The notes under the pieces: generated by a model | Told to the model about the DNA's origin: nothing | What the model saw: only the letters and a program-made list of their open reading frames with translations | Database searches by the model: none | Made by a program: the position numbers and the translations under genes | Shown: piece after piece, positions 51,014-61,800 of the stretch | Numbering within the stretch: the stretch's first letter is position 1 | Layout: each line of letters opens with the position of its first letter | NCBI RefSeq assembly: GCF_014384785.1 | Contig: NZ_JACRSU010000001.1 | Location: forward strand, 62,001-126,000 | Reading direction: 5' to 3' | Source: Congzhengia minquanensis | GTDB lineage: Bacteria; Bacillota; Clostridia; UBA1381; UBA9506 | DNA length: 64,000 nt

Positions 51014-53074
51014 CTATTCATTCTGATAAGAAATGCTGTCTAACAGAGAAACCATGTTGGTAATTCCGGTTTTTCCAAAAGGAGCTTCCCAAATCATAAT
51101 TTTTGCAGTATAACCTGTTACATCTTCCGGCAGTGTCACCGGTGTTTGAAACACAAATTCAGCCTTTCCGCCGAACTGGCCTGCGTCCTGCTTGTCTGCC
51201 ACAACGCCACGCATTGTCCCGTTAGCGTCGTAAACGGCCATAACAACTGTAATGGTTTTATCTTCCGACGTATTGTTTACAATGGTTGCCAAAGGCTTAA
51301 TTGCACCGTTCGGTTCAATTGTTCCATCAAAAGAAATATTTGCTTCATATGCTCTTTTAATTCTCGGTAAGGCAATTGTCTGCATTTTTCCAACAACACC
51401 GTTGCTGTCTACAGGTGTAATGTCAATCACCAAACGTTTATTTTCAAACTGCTCTGTTAATGCAAGTGTAACCGGTTTTCCCGACTGGGTCGTTCCGCTT
51501 TCCAGCTCCTCATAGAAAATACTGTCTGCCATGCGGATTCTGTATCTGGATTCCCCTTCGTCGCTGAGTCCAGCATTATCAAAGGTATAATCAACTGAGA
51601 TTGTTTCGCCAACCAAAGGATTTCCTGTAACTGAAATATTCTCTGCTTTTGGCTTGCTTTTACCAAACTCCACATCATCAAGGTAGTAGGTGTGCGCATT
51701 TCCGTCCGCTGCCTCAAAGGTAAACGGCTGATCAGTCACATCTTCTTCCGGTGTATATAAAAACGTATGCCTATTCCAGTTGGTACCAATTTCAACGGCC
51801 TCACATAACGCAGTTTCGCCAACCTTGGGAATGAGGCTTAATGCCGCGTCGGACTTTGCCCAAAAACTTACTGTATAGCTTTCGCCGGCCTTTAAGCTTA
51901 CGTTCTGTGCGGGCGAGCCGCCTGCCTGTGCCTCAACTTTTAATGACTGGCCAGAGTCTGCATACGTGTCATCGCTGACAGCGAGCGCTGCATTTTGTGC
52001 ATTCCACATGGAGGTATTATAATCAAAATCACTGTTTAAAATTACTTCATCATCAGAAACGGGTCTGATTGCCGCTTCGTCAAAAAAGTAATTGGTCACT
52101 GCCGAGTCGTCACTGGGCCGGAACAACATTCTATGCGTTCCTGTGTCCGAGGTGTTGTCATATTTATAATAAAGCTTAATTTTTTTCCATTCTGTCCCCA
52201 GCGATATGTTCGACAAAATATTTTCTGTTTTTCCTGTGGCCTCATGGTTCATGAGCACCACGCCTTTATTTGTCTCGCCCTGTTCCAGCTTCGCCCAGAA
52301 AGACAGTTCATAATACCGCCCGTGTTCTAAGGAAACGCTCTGTGTAAATAAAACATTGTTGTTCACTTTTCCGCTGTCAACCGTCACTTTAGCGGCTTTT
52401 TCCGTGCCGTTGGCGCCTCCGTCAACGGAAGTAACAATACAGCCACCCGGATTCCAGCCAACTGTTCCATACTCAAAATCGTTATTTACAAGCAGGTTTT
52501 CCCTTGTATTCAGTTCAACACAATAGAAATCGTCAAGATAGTAGTCAAAGGAATATTCATTTTGCGGCTGTGGGCCAACACGGATATACATTTTTGCCGA
52601 ACCGCCATAATTATCTGGTTCATTTTTCGGTGAGTAGATAACTTCAGCCTTTGTCCATGTTTCATGATTTAAATCATATTTGGTCTGAATGGGATATTCT
52701 GTTTTTTTGTTATCATACGAGAATAACAGCGTTACAGGCGCAGACTTCCCGGTGTTGTTTTGCTCTGTAAGCTTTGCCTTAAAGGTGATATAATATTTTT
52801 TCCCGATTTCTAAATTAACTTTCTGGCTGATGTCGTTAAAACCATTGATAACATCAACTTTCACACAGCCTTTCGAGCCGTCCGCGCCGCCCTCCTGCCA
52901 GGTACAGGTTGCGCCTCCCGGAGTCCAGCCGTCAATATTGTCTTCAAACCCGCCGTTTTTAGACAACACCCTGTCGGTCAGCACCGATGCAGAGGCAGGC
53001 AGAACAAACTGCGTGCAGGTCATAAGCACAGTTAAAGACGCAAGTATTGATACTAATTTTTTTACTTTGTTCAT
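51014..53074 (-). CDS. Secreted CenC-like carbohydrate-binding protein
   Basis: A secreted non-catalytic-looking protein of about 686 residues. After a signal peptide (to about ASA) it has three jelly-roll CenC-type domains: 1 (SKNGGFEDNIDGW to FDYYLDDF), 2 (NNDFEYGTVGW to NYFFDEAAI) and 3 (NSDFDYNTSMW to TYYLDDVEF), then an Ig-like domain and a C-terminal beta module (VVMAVYDANGTMRG, AKIMIWEAPF). Domain 1 is closely similar to domain 1 of the next, beta-helix, protein. No enzyme motif is visible. The ATG at 53074 is preferred over the upstream in-frame start, because it opens a clean signal peptide. Confidence 0.78.
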   Translation of the reverse strand: MNKVKKLVSILASLTVLMTCTQFVLPASASVLTDRVLSKNGGFEDNIDGWTPGGATCTWQEGGADGSKGCVKVDVINGFNDISQKVNLEIGKKYYITFKAKLTEQNNTGKSAPVTLLFSYDNKKTEYPIQTKYDLNHETWTKAEVIYSPKNEPDNYGGSAKMYIRVGPQPQNEYSFDYYLDDFYCVELNTRENLLVNNDFEYGTVGWNPGGCIVTSVDGGANGTEKAAKVTVDSGKVNNNVLFTQSVSLEHGRYYELSFWAKLEQGETNKGVVLMNHEATGKTENILSNISLGTEWKKIKLYYKYDNTSDTGTHRMLFRPSDDSAVTNYFFDEAAIRPVSDDEVILNSDFDYNTSMWNAQNAALAVSDDTYADSGQSLKVEAQAGGSPAQNVSLKAGESYTVSFWAKSDAALSLIPKVGETALCEAVEIGTNWNRHTFLYTPEEDVTDQPFTFEAADGNAHTYYLDDVEFGKSKPKAENISVTGNPLVGETISVDYTFDNAGLSDEGESRYRIRMADSIFYEELESGTTQSGKPVTLALTEQFENKRLVIDITPVDSNGVVGKMQTIALPRIKRAYEANISFDGTIEPNGAIKPLATIVNNTSEDKTITVVMAVYDANGTMRGVVADKQDAGQFGGKAEFVFQTPVTLPEDVTGYTAKIMIWEAPFGKTGITNMVSLLDSISYQNE

Positions 53075-53086
53075 AAGCTTAAAAGC

Positions 53087-53178
53087 TCCCTTCGATAGGG
53101 ACTCCCCTTGTGAATCGCCGCAAGGGGTGCCAGATTCATAATTTTGCATAGGTTAAGCTGCCTTTTGGCAGCTTAACC
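53087..53178 (-). promoter_or_regulatory. Three stacked hairpins upstream of the CenC-like protein gene
   Basis: The 120-base gap holds, in minus-strand order: a 12-bp perfect stem (GGTTAAGCTGCC arm, AAAA loop, 53151-53178); a 7-bp CCCCTTG/CAAGGGG stem (53104-53127); and TCCCT/AGGGA (53087-53101), which covers the GGGAG ribosome binding site of the next gene. None has a terminator T-run. They could adjust message stability or translation within the run. Confidence 0.5.
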
Positions 53179-53194
53179 CGATACAAATCTTTAT

Positions 53195-56032
53195 TTATTT
53201 TTTAAAATAGATATTTGATTTTGAAAGTGGGATTGCATTATCCAACCCATCCCAAACGAACACTTTCATATAGTCTGCTGCTGCATTTGCATGAACCTCA
53301 AACTCAAAGTTATGAGCACCGGTGAAGAACTTATCGTCATTACCATATCCATTTTTGTCTTTATAAATTGTGGTTGCCACAACATTGTTAACGGAAACCA
53401 GCGCGTTGTTGCTGTCATACTGCGCGACCAAAATAGTAGCGCTTTGGTCTTTGCCCAAAGTGTTTGCCAGACCCACTTCCATTTTCACGTTACCGTTTCC
53501 GGCATAGTCCGTTTTCAGTTCCGACGTCACAACAAACTGGTTGGCCGGAATTTCTTCAATGGTAACGTCGTCCAGATAATAGTCAAACCCCTTATCCTGT
53601 GGGTTGCTGTCGTTAAAATGTCCCAGTTTAACTTCTGTACCTGCTCCGGTGATATAATTGGTTGAGCTGATACGCGGATAGAGATAGAACCCGATCTTTT
53701 CCATGTTTGCCGCAGCTAAGCTATCAGCAGGAACTTTCCACTTGCAGTTATAAATGGTTTCCGTTCCTTCCGTTGCAGAAACAAAACGATTATAATGAGA
53801 TGGATTATAAACAAAGGACACATTGTGCCATTCACCGTCTGAAATGTCATTTGCAGTCGGATACATGGTTCCAACATCGCCAATCTCGCGGATTGTTCCG
53901 CCTTCTGCAAGCGGCCTGTCGTAGTAAGACATATAACCGGCCAGCAGTCTTGCATAAATTTTTGCATCCGTATTTTCGGGATTAATTTCCAACAAGGCAG
54001 CTTTTGCCGCTTCTGGGTCTTTTAGTTTAATCCAATAGGAAACCTTATAGTATTTATCCAGTGATGCATCCAGCATAACATGCTGTTTTGCTGCGCCAGC
54101 CGTTTGATTTGCCTTAGAGCCCTCTACCAAAAGGCCATATTCGCCGCTGTGTGCAGCCTCTTTTGTAAACGTTGCGTTATTTAAATCAGTATAAGCATTT
54201 CCCTGTGTCAGAGAATCGTTACTTGCACCATCGCCTTTTTTTATTGCATCGCCATATACATGGTTGTTATTAAACCGAACTGTGTTTACATCTTCCATAC
54301 CGCCATTTGCAAATGCTCCAACTTCCTCAATGATAATATCATCAAAGGAAACGTCACAGGATTGAATTGCACTGTTATACAGCCGGAATGCAAACACCGT
54401 ATTTTCGTTATTTAAATATTGAACGGGTTTTCCCTCTTCGTAATATCCCTCTTTCGTAGCCGGAGCCGTTTCAATTCCACTGAATCTTAAATAGGAAACT
54501 ACTTCCGTCCAGCCATCAGCCTTTTTCACTTGGAAAGAATCGGTATTGTAGTAGGATTGATCTGTCCAGGCGTCATTGACAAACTTTGGTTCAGATGTGT
54601 TAAATATATACATCTGAGCGTTTACAGCGTCGGCTTCTGCCGCTTCCAGTTTAATTTTTGAAGATATCCGATACCATGTGTCGCGTTTAATCAGCTGATT
54701 ATTAGACGGCCGAAGGTTCTGTGCAATGATATTTTTTGCACCGCCGTCGCTCATGCCGGCGCCGATAAGCTTTACATAACCGTTGCCGTTTTCATCAGAA
54801 ATCCACTCTTTTGAGGTAATACCTGAATAGCTCCAACCGCTAAGTGTTTCGTTGTTGTTAAACTCGCCATAAATCAATTGATTATTTTTGTTTAAATCAT
54901 CCGGCTTGCCAACTTCCATGATAGATAAGTCAGAAAGATAATAGCTAAACTTCCGTGCGTCTGTGTCTGGATTGGTGTTTGAAAATTTGCCTTCCGCATC
55001 TGCTCTGAGCGGTCTTAATTCCAATGCAAAAGACGATTTTTTGGTCACCGTAAAGGAGAATTTCGTCCATGCGTCAGATGTAATTTTTGTAGGAGAACCA
55101 TAGCCTGTGCTATAGTCACCCGAACCGCGGGATTTTAAAATCGGATACAGTCCAACATCTGCCGGCAACTCTGTATCCTGCACAACAGCTGTGGATTCGT
55201 CAAGCTTTGCATAAAACGAAACCATATATCTTCTGTCTGTTCCGTCAGGATTCACCTCAACTGGGAGGTAATATTCAGAGAAACTGGAACTCTTATTGTT
55301 TCTGGCAAAATGAAGCACATTGCCGGTAGAACCATCCTGTTTTTCCATTGATACGCTTTTAACAGTCATATTAGGATTGCTCGCTGGGGCGACCCAAGGG
55401 TTGGGGGTGCCCTCCTTTGTGTAGTCAATAACCAGTTTTTCTGGTTCAGACACCTTCACAATGCTGAAATTATCAACAGCATAGGTTCCTGCATTATTCA
55501 CTTCAAGACCAAAATCTGTTGTAAAGCCACTCGCTTTGGCGCCATTGTAACGGTAATAGCCCGAAAGTGTCGTCCACTGGTCGGCAGGCAAGTTCCCTGT
55601 GTAATCCATGGCAATTCTACGATTTACATCATATTCCCTACCTACTTCGTCGCCAATCAAATCCGTTGCTGCAGAATCGAGAATACTAATTGATGTGTTT
55701 TTGTTTACTAAATCCTGCGACAGTTTCACATCAACTGAAAGTTTATAGAGTGCGTTTCTTTCAATTGCAATTTTGCTGTCCATTAAAAAACGTTTGCCGC
55801 CTGCGTCTTGGGTAACGGCTATGGCTTTTGAGCCGTCAGGGCCTGTTGTTTCCTCCGTTGTGGTGTTTCCTTCGGTTTTCCAGCCCGTTCGGCCGTTTTC
55901 AAAATTTCCGTTTGCAATCAGGTTTTTGCTTAAGGGTTCTAGCCCTGCGGCTGATGTGAGCGCCATTGGTGCTGTGGATACCAACAGCGCTGTTGCCATG
56001 CAAACTGTTAAAAGTTTTTTCAGACATCTCAT
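53195..56032 (-). CDS. Secreted multi-domain CenC-like carbohydrate-binding protein
   Basis: A secreted protein of 945 residues built of four jelly-roll CenC-type domains: starts at IANGNFENGRTGW, a second around 205-375, IYGEFNNNETLSGW (about 385) and FANGGMEDVNTVRF (about 570); their ends read as AVDNFSI, YYLSDLSI, SFDDIII and YYLDDVTI. A C-terminal beta module (TILVAQYDSNNALVS, YMKVFVWDG, PLSKSN) closes the chain. The signal peptide is MRCLKKLLTVCMATALLVS, cleaved near SA-AG. No catalytic motif or SLH repeat is seen, so it likely binds glycan or bridges other surface proteins. Confidence 0.78.
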   Translation of the reverse strand: MRCLKKLLTVCMATALLVSTAPMALTSAAGLEPLSKNLIANGNFENGRTGWKTEGNTTTEETTGPDGSKAIAVTQDAGGKRFLMDSKIAIERNALYKLSVDVKLSQDLVNKNTSISILDSAATDLIGDEVGREYDVNRRIAMDYTGNLPADQWTTLSGYYRYNGAKASGFTTDFGLEVNNAGTYAVDNFSIVKVSEPEKLVIDYTKEGTPNPWVAPASNPNMTVKSVSMEKQDGSTGNVLHFARNNKSSSFSEYYLPVEVNPDGTDRRYMVSFYAKLDESTAVVQDTELPADVGLYPILKSRGSGDYSTGYGSPTKITSDAWTKFSFTVTKKSSFALELRPLRADAEGKFSNTNPDTDARKFSYYLSDLSIMEVGKPDDLNKNNQLIYGEFNNNETLSGWSYSGITSKEWISDENGNGYVKLIGAGMSDGGAKNIIAQNLRPSNNQLIKRDTWYRISSKIKLEAAEADAVNAQMYIFNTSEPKFVNDAWTDQSYYNTDSFQVKKADGWTEVVSYLRFSGIETAPATKEGYYEEGKPVQYLNNENTVFAFRLYNSAIQSCDVSFDDIIIEEVGAFANGGMEDVNTVRFNNNHVYGDAIKKGDGASNDSLTQGNAYTDLNNATFTKEAAHSGEYGLLVEGSKANQTAGAAKQHVMLDASLDKYYKVSYWIKLKDPEAAKAALLEINPENTDAKIYARLLAGYMSYYDRPLAEGGTIREIGDVGTMYPTANDISDGEWHNVSFVYNPSHYNRFVSATEGTETIYNCKWKVPADSLAAANMEKIGFYLYPRISSTNYITGAGTEVKLGHFNDSNPQDKGFDYYLDDVTIEEIPANQFVVTSELKTDYAGNGNVKMEVGLANTLGKDQSATILVAQYDSNNALVSVNNVVATTIYKDKNGYGNDDKFFTGAHNFEFEVHANAAADYMKVFVWDGLDNAIPLSKSNIYFKK

Positions 56033-56117
56033 TTGTGTCCGCCCCTTTCATTTTCACTTTTGGTGAGTTTTTATATTCCCTCCGCAGAGCGGCTTTTTAC
56101 CGTCCTGCGTTACTTCA

Positions 56118-58823
56118 CTAATCTTTAATTAATAGTGCTCCGATACTTAATGTGCAGTCGTTGCAGGCAGGATTCTTTTCACCGCTGACTGAAATGTTCA
56201 CGGTGTGCTCTGCTCTGTCTAACGAAGTTTCCAAGAACGTGTAGAAAATACGGTCCATACCCTGCTTTACATACTGGTCGCAGGTGTCAAACTGTTTGAT
56301 TTCACCGCCGTCAATCTGGAAATTAATAATTCCGGTGTCCGGCGCTACACGCATGTAAAGTCCAAGACCTGTTCCTGTAAAGGTATATTCAATAGTATCA
56401 CCCGGATTGTTGGAGTCCCAAAGGTTATGCTTGCCGGCTTTTCTGTTTTGTTCCGCCCAGGTTCCGGTCTTTTTTACACCTTCCTGATCAAGTCCAACAA
56501 CACTGCCCGTAAAGTAGTTTTCATCCATGGGATCAACCAAAACCGAAGATTCAACGCTTAAATCTGCGTTTGCGATCATGGAGTCAATCCATCTGGCAAT
56601 GGTGTCTTTATAATTTGTATGTCCAGGATCATCCGGATGAGCGTTATCCTTCATATAATAGCCTGGTTCTGTTTTGCCTTCGTCTGTATAAGTGTAGTAA
56701 AGAGCTTTGCCCACGTTGATTACGCCCAAATTATAATGGTCGGCCACTTCGTTTTTATACTGCACAGCCGTCGGAATCTTCTTAGCGCCATAGTCATTTG
56801 CAAATCCCGGAAGCTGCAGTGTGTTAATCAACACAATGTCTGCATTCGGGTTATGCTCTTTCACCTGACGGATAATTCCTTCAGTAGAAGCTTTTTTGCC
56901 CGGGTCGCCGCCGTCGTTCACTGCAAATTCAACAAACACCAAATCAGGATTGTAAATTAAAAGTTCTTCGTTTAAGCGGCATGTGCCTAGGTCAGAGCCT
57001 GTGCCGCCAACACCTGCAACATGGCCTTCAATTTCATACTGTGAAAAACGTTCTTTCATCCACTTGATTGTCTGATAAGCGTAGCCATAAGTCGTGCTCG
57101 CGCTTGCGCCGGACCCCTGTGTAATGGAACCGCCGATAAATCCAACACAAAGTTTGCCTGTAGAATATAGTTTGTTCAAAGAATTATTAATCTTATTAAA
57201 ATCTCCTGTGATTTCGCAAGGAGCAGCATACGGTTTTGCAGTTTCAAAATTAGAGGACCAAACCATAAGCTTTGCTTTTGTAATGCCTTTTGAAATATTC
57301 AGTGCATTCTGTGTTTTATAGGTTACAGAGTTTTCATTTTCTCCAATTGTAAGTGGTTCAGAAATAAGCTGAACAAGCTGGTTTTTATAGTTGTAGCCAG
57401 CCATCATCACGTTCACACTGTTCTCTTTCCCTGTGTTATTTGTAATATTTACTCTCCCGAAGATTTCATCTGTTTCGGTCAGATATTCAATCGGAGCCAA
57501 ATCGTGAGATTCAAAAAATTCCATCTGGCCAACCTGAATGTCCGACGCAGTAATGGCTACATCATCCACATAATAGGGAATCACAATATCCCTATTCTCA
57601 ACTCCGTCCACAACCGCAGTCAATCTGAAATACATGCGTCCGTTGCAGTTTGCGGGGTCTTTTGCTTTTCCCCTGCTCGTTGCTTCAATATTCCATGAAG
57701 TGTTATAGTCTTTCGTAAGCTGATGCCATTCACCGTCTGCAATATTCACCGTCGCAACGTAATCGGTTCCGCAGTCCATCAGCTTGCGTTCTTCTGTTTC
57801 GGTATCCGTAGCATAGGTATTGTGTGTAAACAATATTTGAGCTTTCGCTTCGGTAACACCTTCGGGAAGTGTATATCCGTCTGCAATTTTCATGGAAGCA
57901 GATATATTCACATTTTGTCCCAGGGGAAGACTGACGTCCTGCGACAGCGCCGGAAGTGTGGAAGTAGTTGCGCCAGTCATCTTTACGTGTGCTCCCAATG
58001 TTCCCGTTTGTGCTGTTTCTTCAGAAAAAACAACATCTCCGCTGGCATGTACACCCCAGGGGTTAAACGAGGTTGTGTTTCCGGCAGTGCTGGAAATTCT
58101 GCCGGACGTAGAATACCCAGTGTCTTCAAATCCGCCGTTGGCAACGGGGTTAGCAATTTTGTAAACCTCAATATCATCTACATAATAGCTGATTTTTGTA
58201 TTGTTGTCGCGGGAGCCGCGAACCTGAAGGTTACAGTTGGCGTTATCATAGCTTTCCGGTCCGGAGTATTTATAATATCCCCGAACGGTTGTCCACTCGG
58301 TGGAACACATTGTTTTGCCGTCTTTCTCATACTCCGTCACCGGAATCGGCGTATCCTGCGCCACAACCGCATATGCATGCCATTGCTTTTCTTCGTTTGT
58401 TAGTTCAGGAAGATCCGTCATATAAATTGATGCCGCAACCTTGTCTTTCGGCGTGTTAGAGTTTGATGGGTCAAAATCCATTATTTTCACTCTGGCAGAC
58501 ATAACATACCAAGCGTCACGTTCCAATTTTATGCCTTGCGTAAATCCAGGGTTTCCGTTGTTTTGCGTTGCATCTTCACTATAAACGATAGACAGGCATC
58601 CATCATTTGTGCCTTCAACACCGTCCACCCAGCTGGAAGTTCTTCCACCTGAGGTGCCAAGTCCATTCCAGCCTTTTGCGTCTTCTTTAAAGTTCCCGTT
58701 AACAACAATGTTATCCCCCATAGCGCCAGGCGTCGTTGCACATGCAACGCCTGACACTGTTGTGGCTATAAGTGTTGCTGTCAGAAAAACAGATAGTTTT
58801 TTCTTAAGCCCAACCATAAACAC
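56118..58823 (-). CDS. Secreted SGNH esterase with carbohydrate-binding domains
   Basis: A secreted protein of 901 residues. Behind the signal peptide (cleaved near CA-TT) are two CenC-type jelly rolls (VNGNFKEDAKGW to SYYVDDIEV; VANGGFEDTGYST to PYYVDDVAI), then a beta module (NVMMAGYNYKNQLVQ). The catalytic SGNH hydrolase (about 535-740) has GFIGGSITQGSGAS with the nucleophile Ser, AGVGGTGS, VEFAVNDGG (block III) and the DNAHPDDPGH Asp/His block. A jelly-roll tail (about 760-900) ends the chain. It is probably a carbohydrate esterase removing acetyl groups from polysaccharide. Confidence 0.83.
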   Translation of the reverse strand: MFMVGLKKKLSVFLTATLIATTVSGVACATTPGAMGDNIVVNGNFKEDAKGWNGLGTSGGRTSSWVDGVEGTNDGCLSIVYSEDATQNNGNPGFTQGIKLERDAWYVMSARVKIMDFDPSNSNTPKDKVAASIYMTDLPELTNEEKQWHAYAVVAQDTPIPVTEYEKDGKTMCSTEWTTVRGYYKYSGPESYDNANCNLQVRGSRDNNTKISYYVDDIEVYKIANPVANGGFEDTGYSTSGRISSTAGNTTSFNPWGVHASGDVVFSEETAQTGTLGAHVKMTGATTSTLPALSQDVSLPLGQNVNISASMKIADGYTLPEGVTEAKAQILFTHNTYATDTETEERKLMDCGTDYVATVNIADGEWHQLTKDYNTSWNIEATSRGKAKDPANCNGRMYFRLTAVVDGVENRDIVIPYYVDDVAITASDIQVGQMEFFESHDLAPIEYLTETDEIFGRVNITNNTGKENSVNVMMAGYNYKNQLVQLISEPLTIGENENSVTYKTQNALNISKGITKAKLMVWSSNFETAKPYAAPCEITGDFNKINNSLNKLYSTGKLCVGFIGGSITQGSGASASTTYGYAYQTIKWMKERFSQYEIEGHVAGVGGTGSDLGTCRLNEELLIYNPDLVFVEFAVNDGGDPGKKASTEGIIRQVKEHNPNADIVLINTLQLPGFANDYGAKKIPTAVQYKNEVADHYNLGVINVGKALYYTYTDEGKTEPGYYMKDNAHPDDPGHTNYKDTIARWIDSMIANADLSVESSVLVDPMDENYFTGSVVGLDQEGVKKTGTWAEQNRKAGKHNLWDSNNPGDTIEYTFTGTGLGLYMRVAPDTGIINFQIDGGEIKQFDTCDQYVKQGMDRIFYTFLETSLDRAEHTVNISVSGEKNPACNDCTLSIGALLIKD

Positions 58824-58839
58824 TACATCTCCTTAATAT

Positions 58840-61800
58840 TTATCTGATTTCTACAACTTCATAAACCCTCTGAATTAAAGCTGCGGCTTCTGCCCTTGTT
58901 GCAGTTGCTTTTGGACGGAAGTTTCCGGTTTCATCACCCTCTAAATATCCAATTGCAGAGAGGGACCTTACGTCATCCTGCGCCCAATCGGCAATCTGTG
59001 CTTTGTCGGCAAAATCTTTTCCGTTGCCATAAATGGTTTCAAAGGTGAGGTAACGGTATGCACGCATCAGCATAGAAGCCATTTCCTCGCGGGTAATGTT
59101 TGCTTTTAAATCATAGTCTGCGCTAAGCAACGCTCCGTCTATCAGGTCGGCAAACTGCGCCCCTGTTAGAATTTCCTGGTACCAGTTCTCTGTTCCTGCG
59201 CTGGCAACCGCCTTGTCAAAGACTGCCTGCTGCGCTTTTATCTTCGCTTGGAAGGTCGGCGTGCCCCAAGAGGATGCGTGGCGCGACCACTCCATATCTT
59301 TTTCATACTTCAGCCAACGAAGCGTCAGCGTTAAAAATTCTGCGCGGGTAATCGGACGGTCAGGCTCAAACATTGTATCGCTGACACCCGTTATCATTTT
59401 GTTACGGTACATTTTATAAATTAAGTTTTCTGCCCAGTGACCTTTGGTATCCTGGAATTCACCAGCAGCGACTACCGGCTCTTCCACCTCGGGCGTTTCT
59501 ATTTCAACCGGAGGCTTCACGGGGGAATATTTATCCTTTAATGCGTCGTAAACGTCTTCATTCCCTGTCACTATGCCATCCGGTTCCTGCGGCTCGTTGG
59601 TACCAGCAGATTCTCCTCCTGTCACAACCTCCTGGCTGTGGGGCGTTGCCGTAACGGTACCATTTCTTGAAACAATACCAAAGTAACCAGGCTGGGTGAT
59701 TCGGCCTGCATCCGTGTCTAAATAGTCAAAAATTCTCTTGCCGTCAACAGTCAGCACCAGGCGAACACCACTTGCTTCGTTCATTGCGCCTGCCTGAACA
59801 TGCACCGTCTTTTTATACGGCAACACGTTCGGTCCGTTGGGATATGCTTTTCCACCAAAGGCGAGCGCACCTTCAACATCGCCAAAGAACACCCTGCGGC
59901 TTCCGCCATTAAATCTTTGAAGCTCAATTTCCGATTCCTTAATTACCATAATATATCCTGTGCTGTTGTTTGCCGTCTTGTTGCCTTCCTGCATTCTGAA
60001 CTGGATTGACGGCCAGCCGCCCTGGTTATCGATATTAATATCAAAGTCAAAGATTTCGTTTGTGAATTTCTGTCCTGTATAGTTTGCTGATCCTCCGGGG
60101 GTATTAAACACAATTCCGCCGTCTTTGGCCGTCTTTGTGCCGCTGCCCTCAACCGTCCAGTTATTCACATCGCTTAATATCGGGGAGATGTCATAAGGCG
60201 TGAAGCTGGCAGGAGATGAAGAAACATAATCTACCACGCGGATTTCCATTGAATCTGTAAATGTTTTTCCGCCGCAAACAGCAGTTGCTGTTACAGTTGC
60301 ATAGCCCTCCTGCATTCCGCGAAGCACGCCGTCGCCAACAACTGTAAGCACACTGGGATTACCGGATTCATATGTCACGTCCGATACAGGCAGTTTTGTT
60401 CCGAACAGCGATTCACCCTCAACAGAAACAGTTAAATCGTCGCCTTTTAAAACGCCATTTTTTTCTGATACGATGTTCACTTTTTCAGCTGTGTCGTCCA
60501 CCTGGACAAGCACGCTGTTTCTTACTGTAATTCCATTATACCGAATTAAGATGTCGACATGTGTGCTGCCGCGTGAAACTGCCGTAACCGTTCCATCCTG
60601 CGACACCTTTGCAACACTTTCATCTCTCGATCCGTAAAGCACTTCAGCTTTCGACGTGTCAAAATCCTTATTTTTAGAGGTTTCAACCCGATAAGAAAGT
60701 TTTTCTGTTTCGCCGGAATTTAATGTAAACAGATCCTTATCCAGCAAAATTTTCTGAGGTACCTGGGACATATGCAGATATTCAGGTTCTAAGCCTGCCT
60801 CATCAATTATATCCAATGCCTCCTGCGGCCAGCCCTGAGGGCAGTAGATTGTGCCCTTTATTTCGTTATAGTCCCCACCGTCGCGAACCACATGAGAAAT
60901 GTTGGTATAGTTTTCATCTGCAAAGCAATGACTGATATCTTTCCCCCAGCCTTTAAACCATTTTGGCTTACCGCTTACCCAATCAATAGCCCGGCTCTGA
61001 TCCATTACATTTTTATATACCTTATAATAGGTCGAACCCTGGTCGTTGTAAATGGGACCGCCGTCGTTGTTCATGTCGGTAATGTAGTTATATGCCAGCA
61101 TATTCGGGTCTTCTTCCGATGCACCTGTAGGTCCAATTGTATAAATGCCGCCGCCGTCATACAGCTTGGTATAGAACAAATCGTGAATGTAGTTGTGAGT
61201 TACATCAAAATTTTTAATTGCGCTGGTCGGAATGCCTACCCAGCCGTATCCCAAATGCATGCCGCTGTATGGAATATGGAAGATTTCGTTATGAGAAATC
61301 AGTGTATCCTGCGGGAAACCAGCCGAAATTGCCGCCGCAGACATATACTCTTTACAAACATCATGCATATAGTTGTTGGTAATGGTGTTATTTTTAATTA
61401 AATATTTTTCTTCCTTAGGATTGTAATTGTTTGTATCATGGGTATAAGGCTCGCCAAGGTTCACACAGCTTGACGAAATATCATAGAACAAATTACCGTT
61501 TACCGTACAGCCTTGGATGCCGTCTATTAACTGCAGTGCATTTAAACCAATTTTAGAAAAGACGCAGCTGTCGAAAGTAATTCCGTGACCATACTGAACA
61601 TTAATTGCTGCCGGCGGCAACCAGTCCCCCGAAACGCCCTTAGGTTTTGGGGAACTATCCCTCATATGGTTGTTTTGTGCATCAGATACCCCCCATTCAC
61701 TGTTCGGCCTGAGCCATGTGGAATATCCAAACTGAATTCCGCGGAATTCTAAGTTTTCAACCGGTTTGTCCTCAGAATCCCCCCGCACGCTCATAAGCTC

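Noticed and set aside
57723..58403. Plus-strand frame of 226 codons inside the SGNH esterase gene
   Set aside because: It is antisense to a clearly conserved protein, lacks a ribosome binding site and reads as an unusual Cys/Ile/Phe-rich shadow.
60892..61401. Plus-strand frame of 169 codons inside the SLH beta-helix gene
   Set aside because: Antisense shadow of the conserved helix region; Val/Ile-rich without domain.
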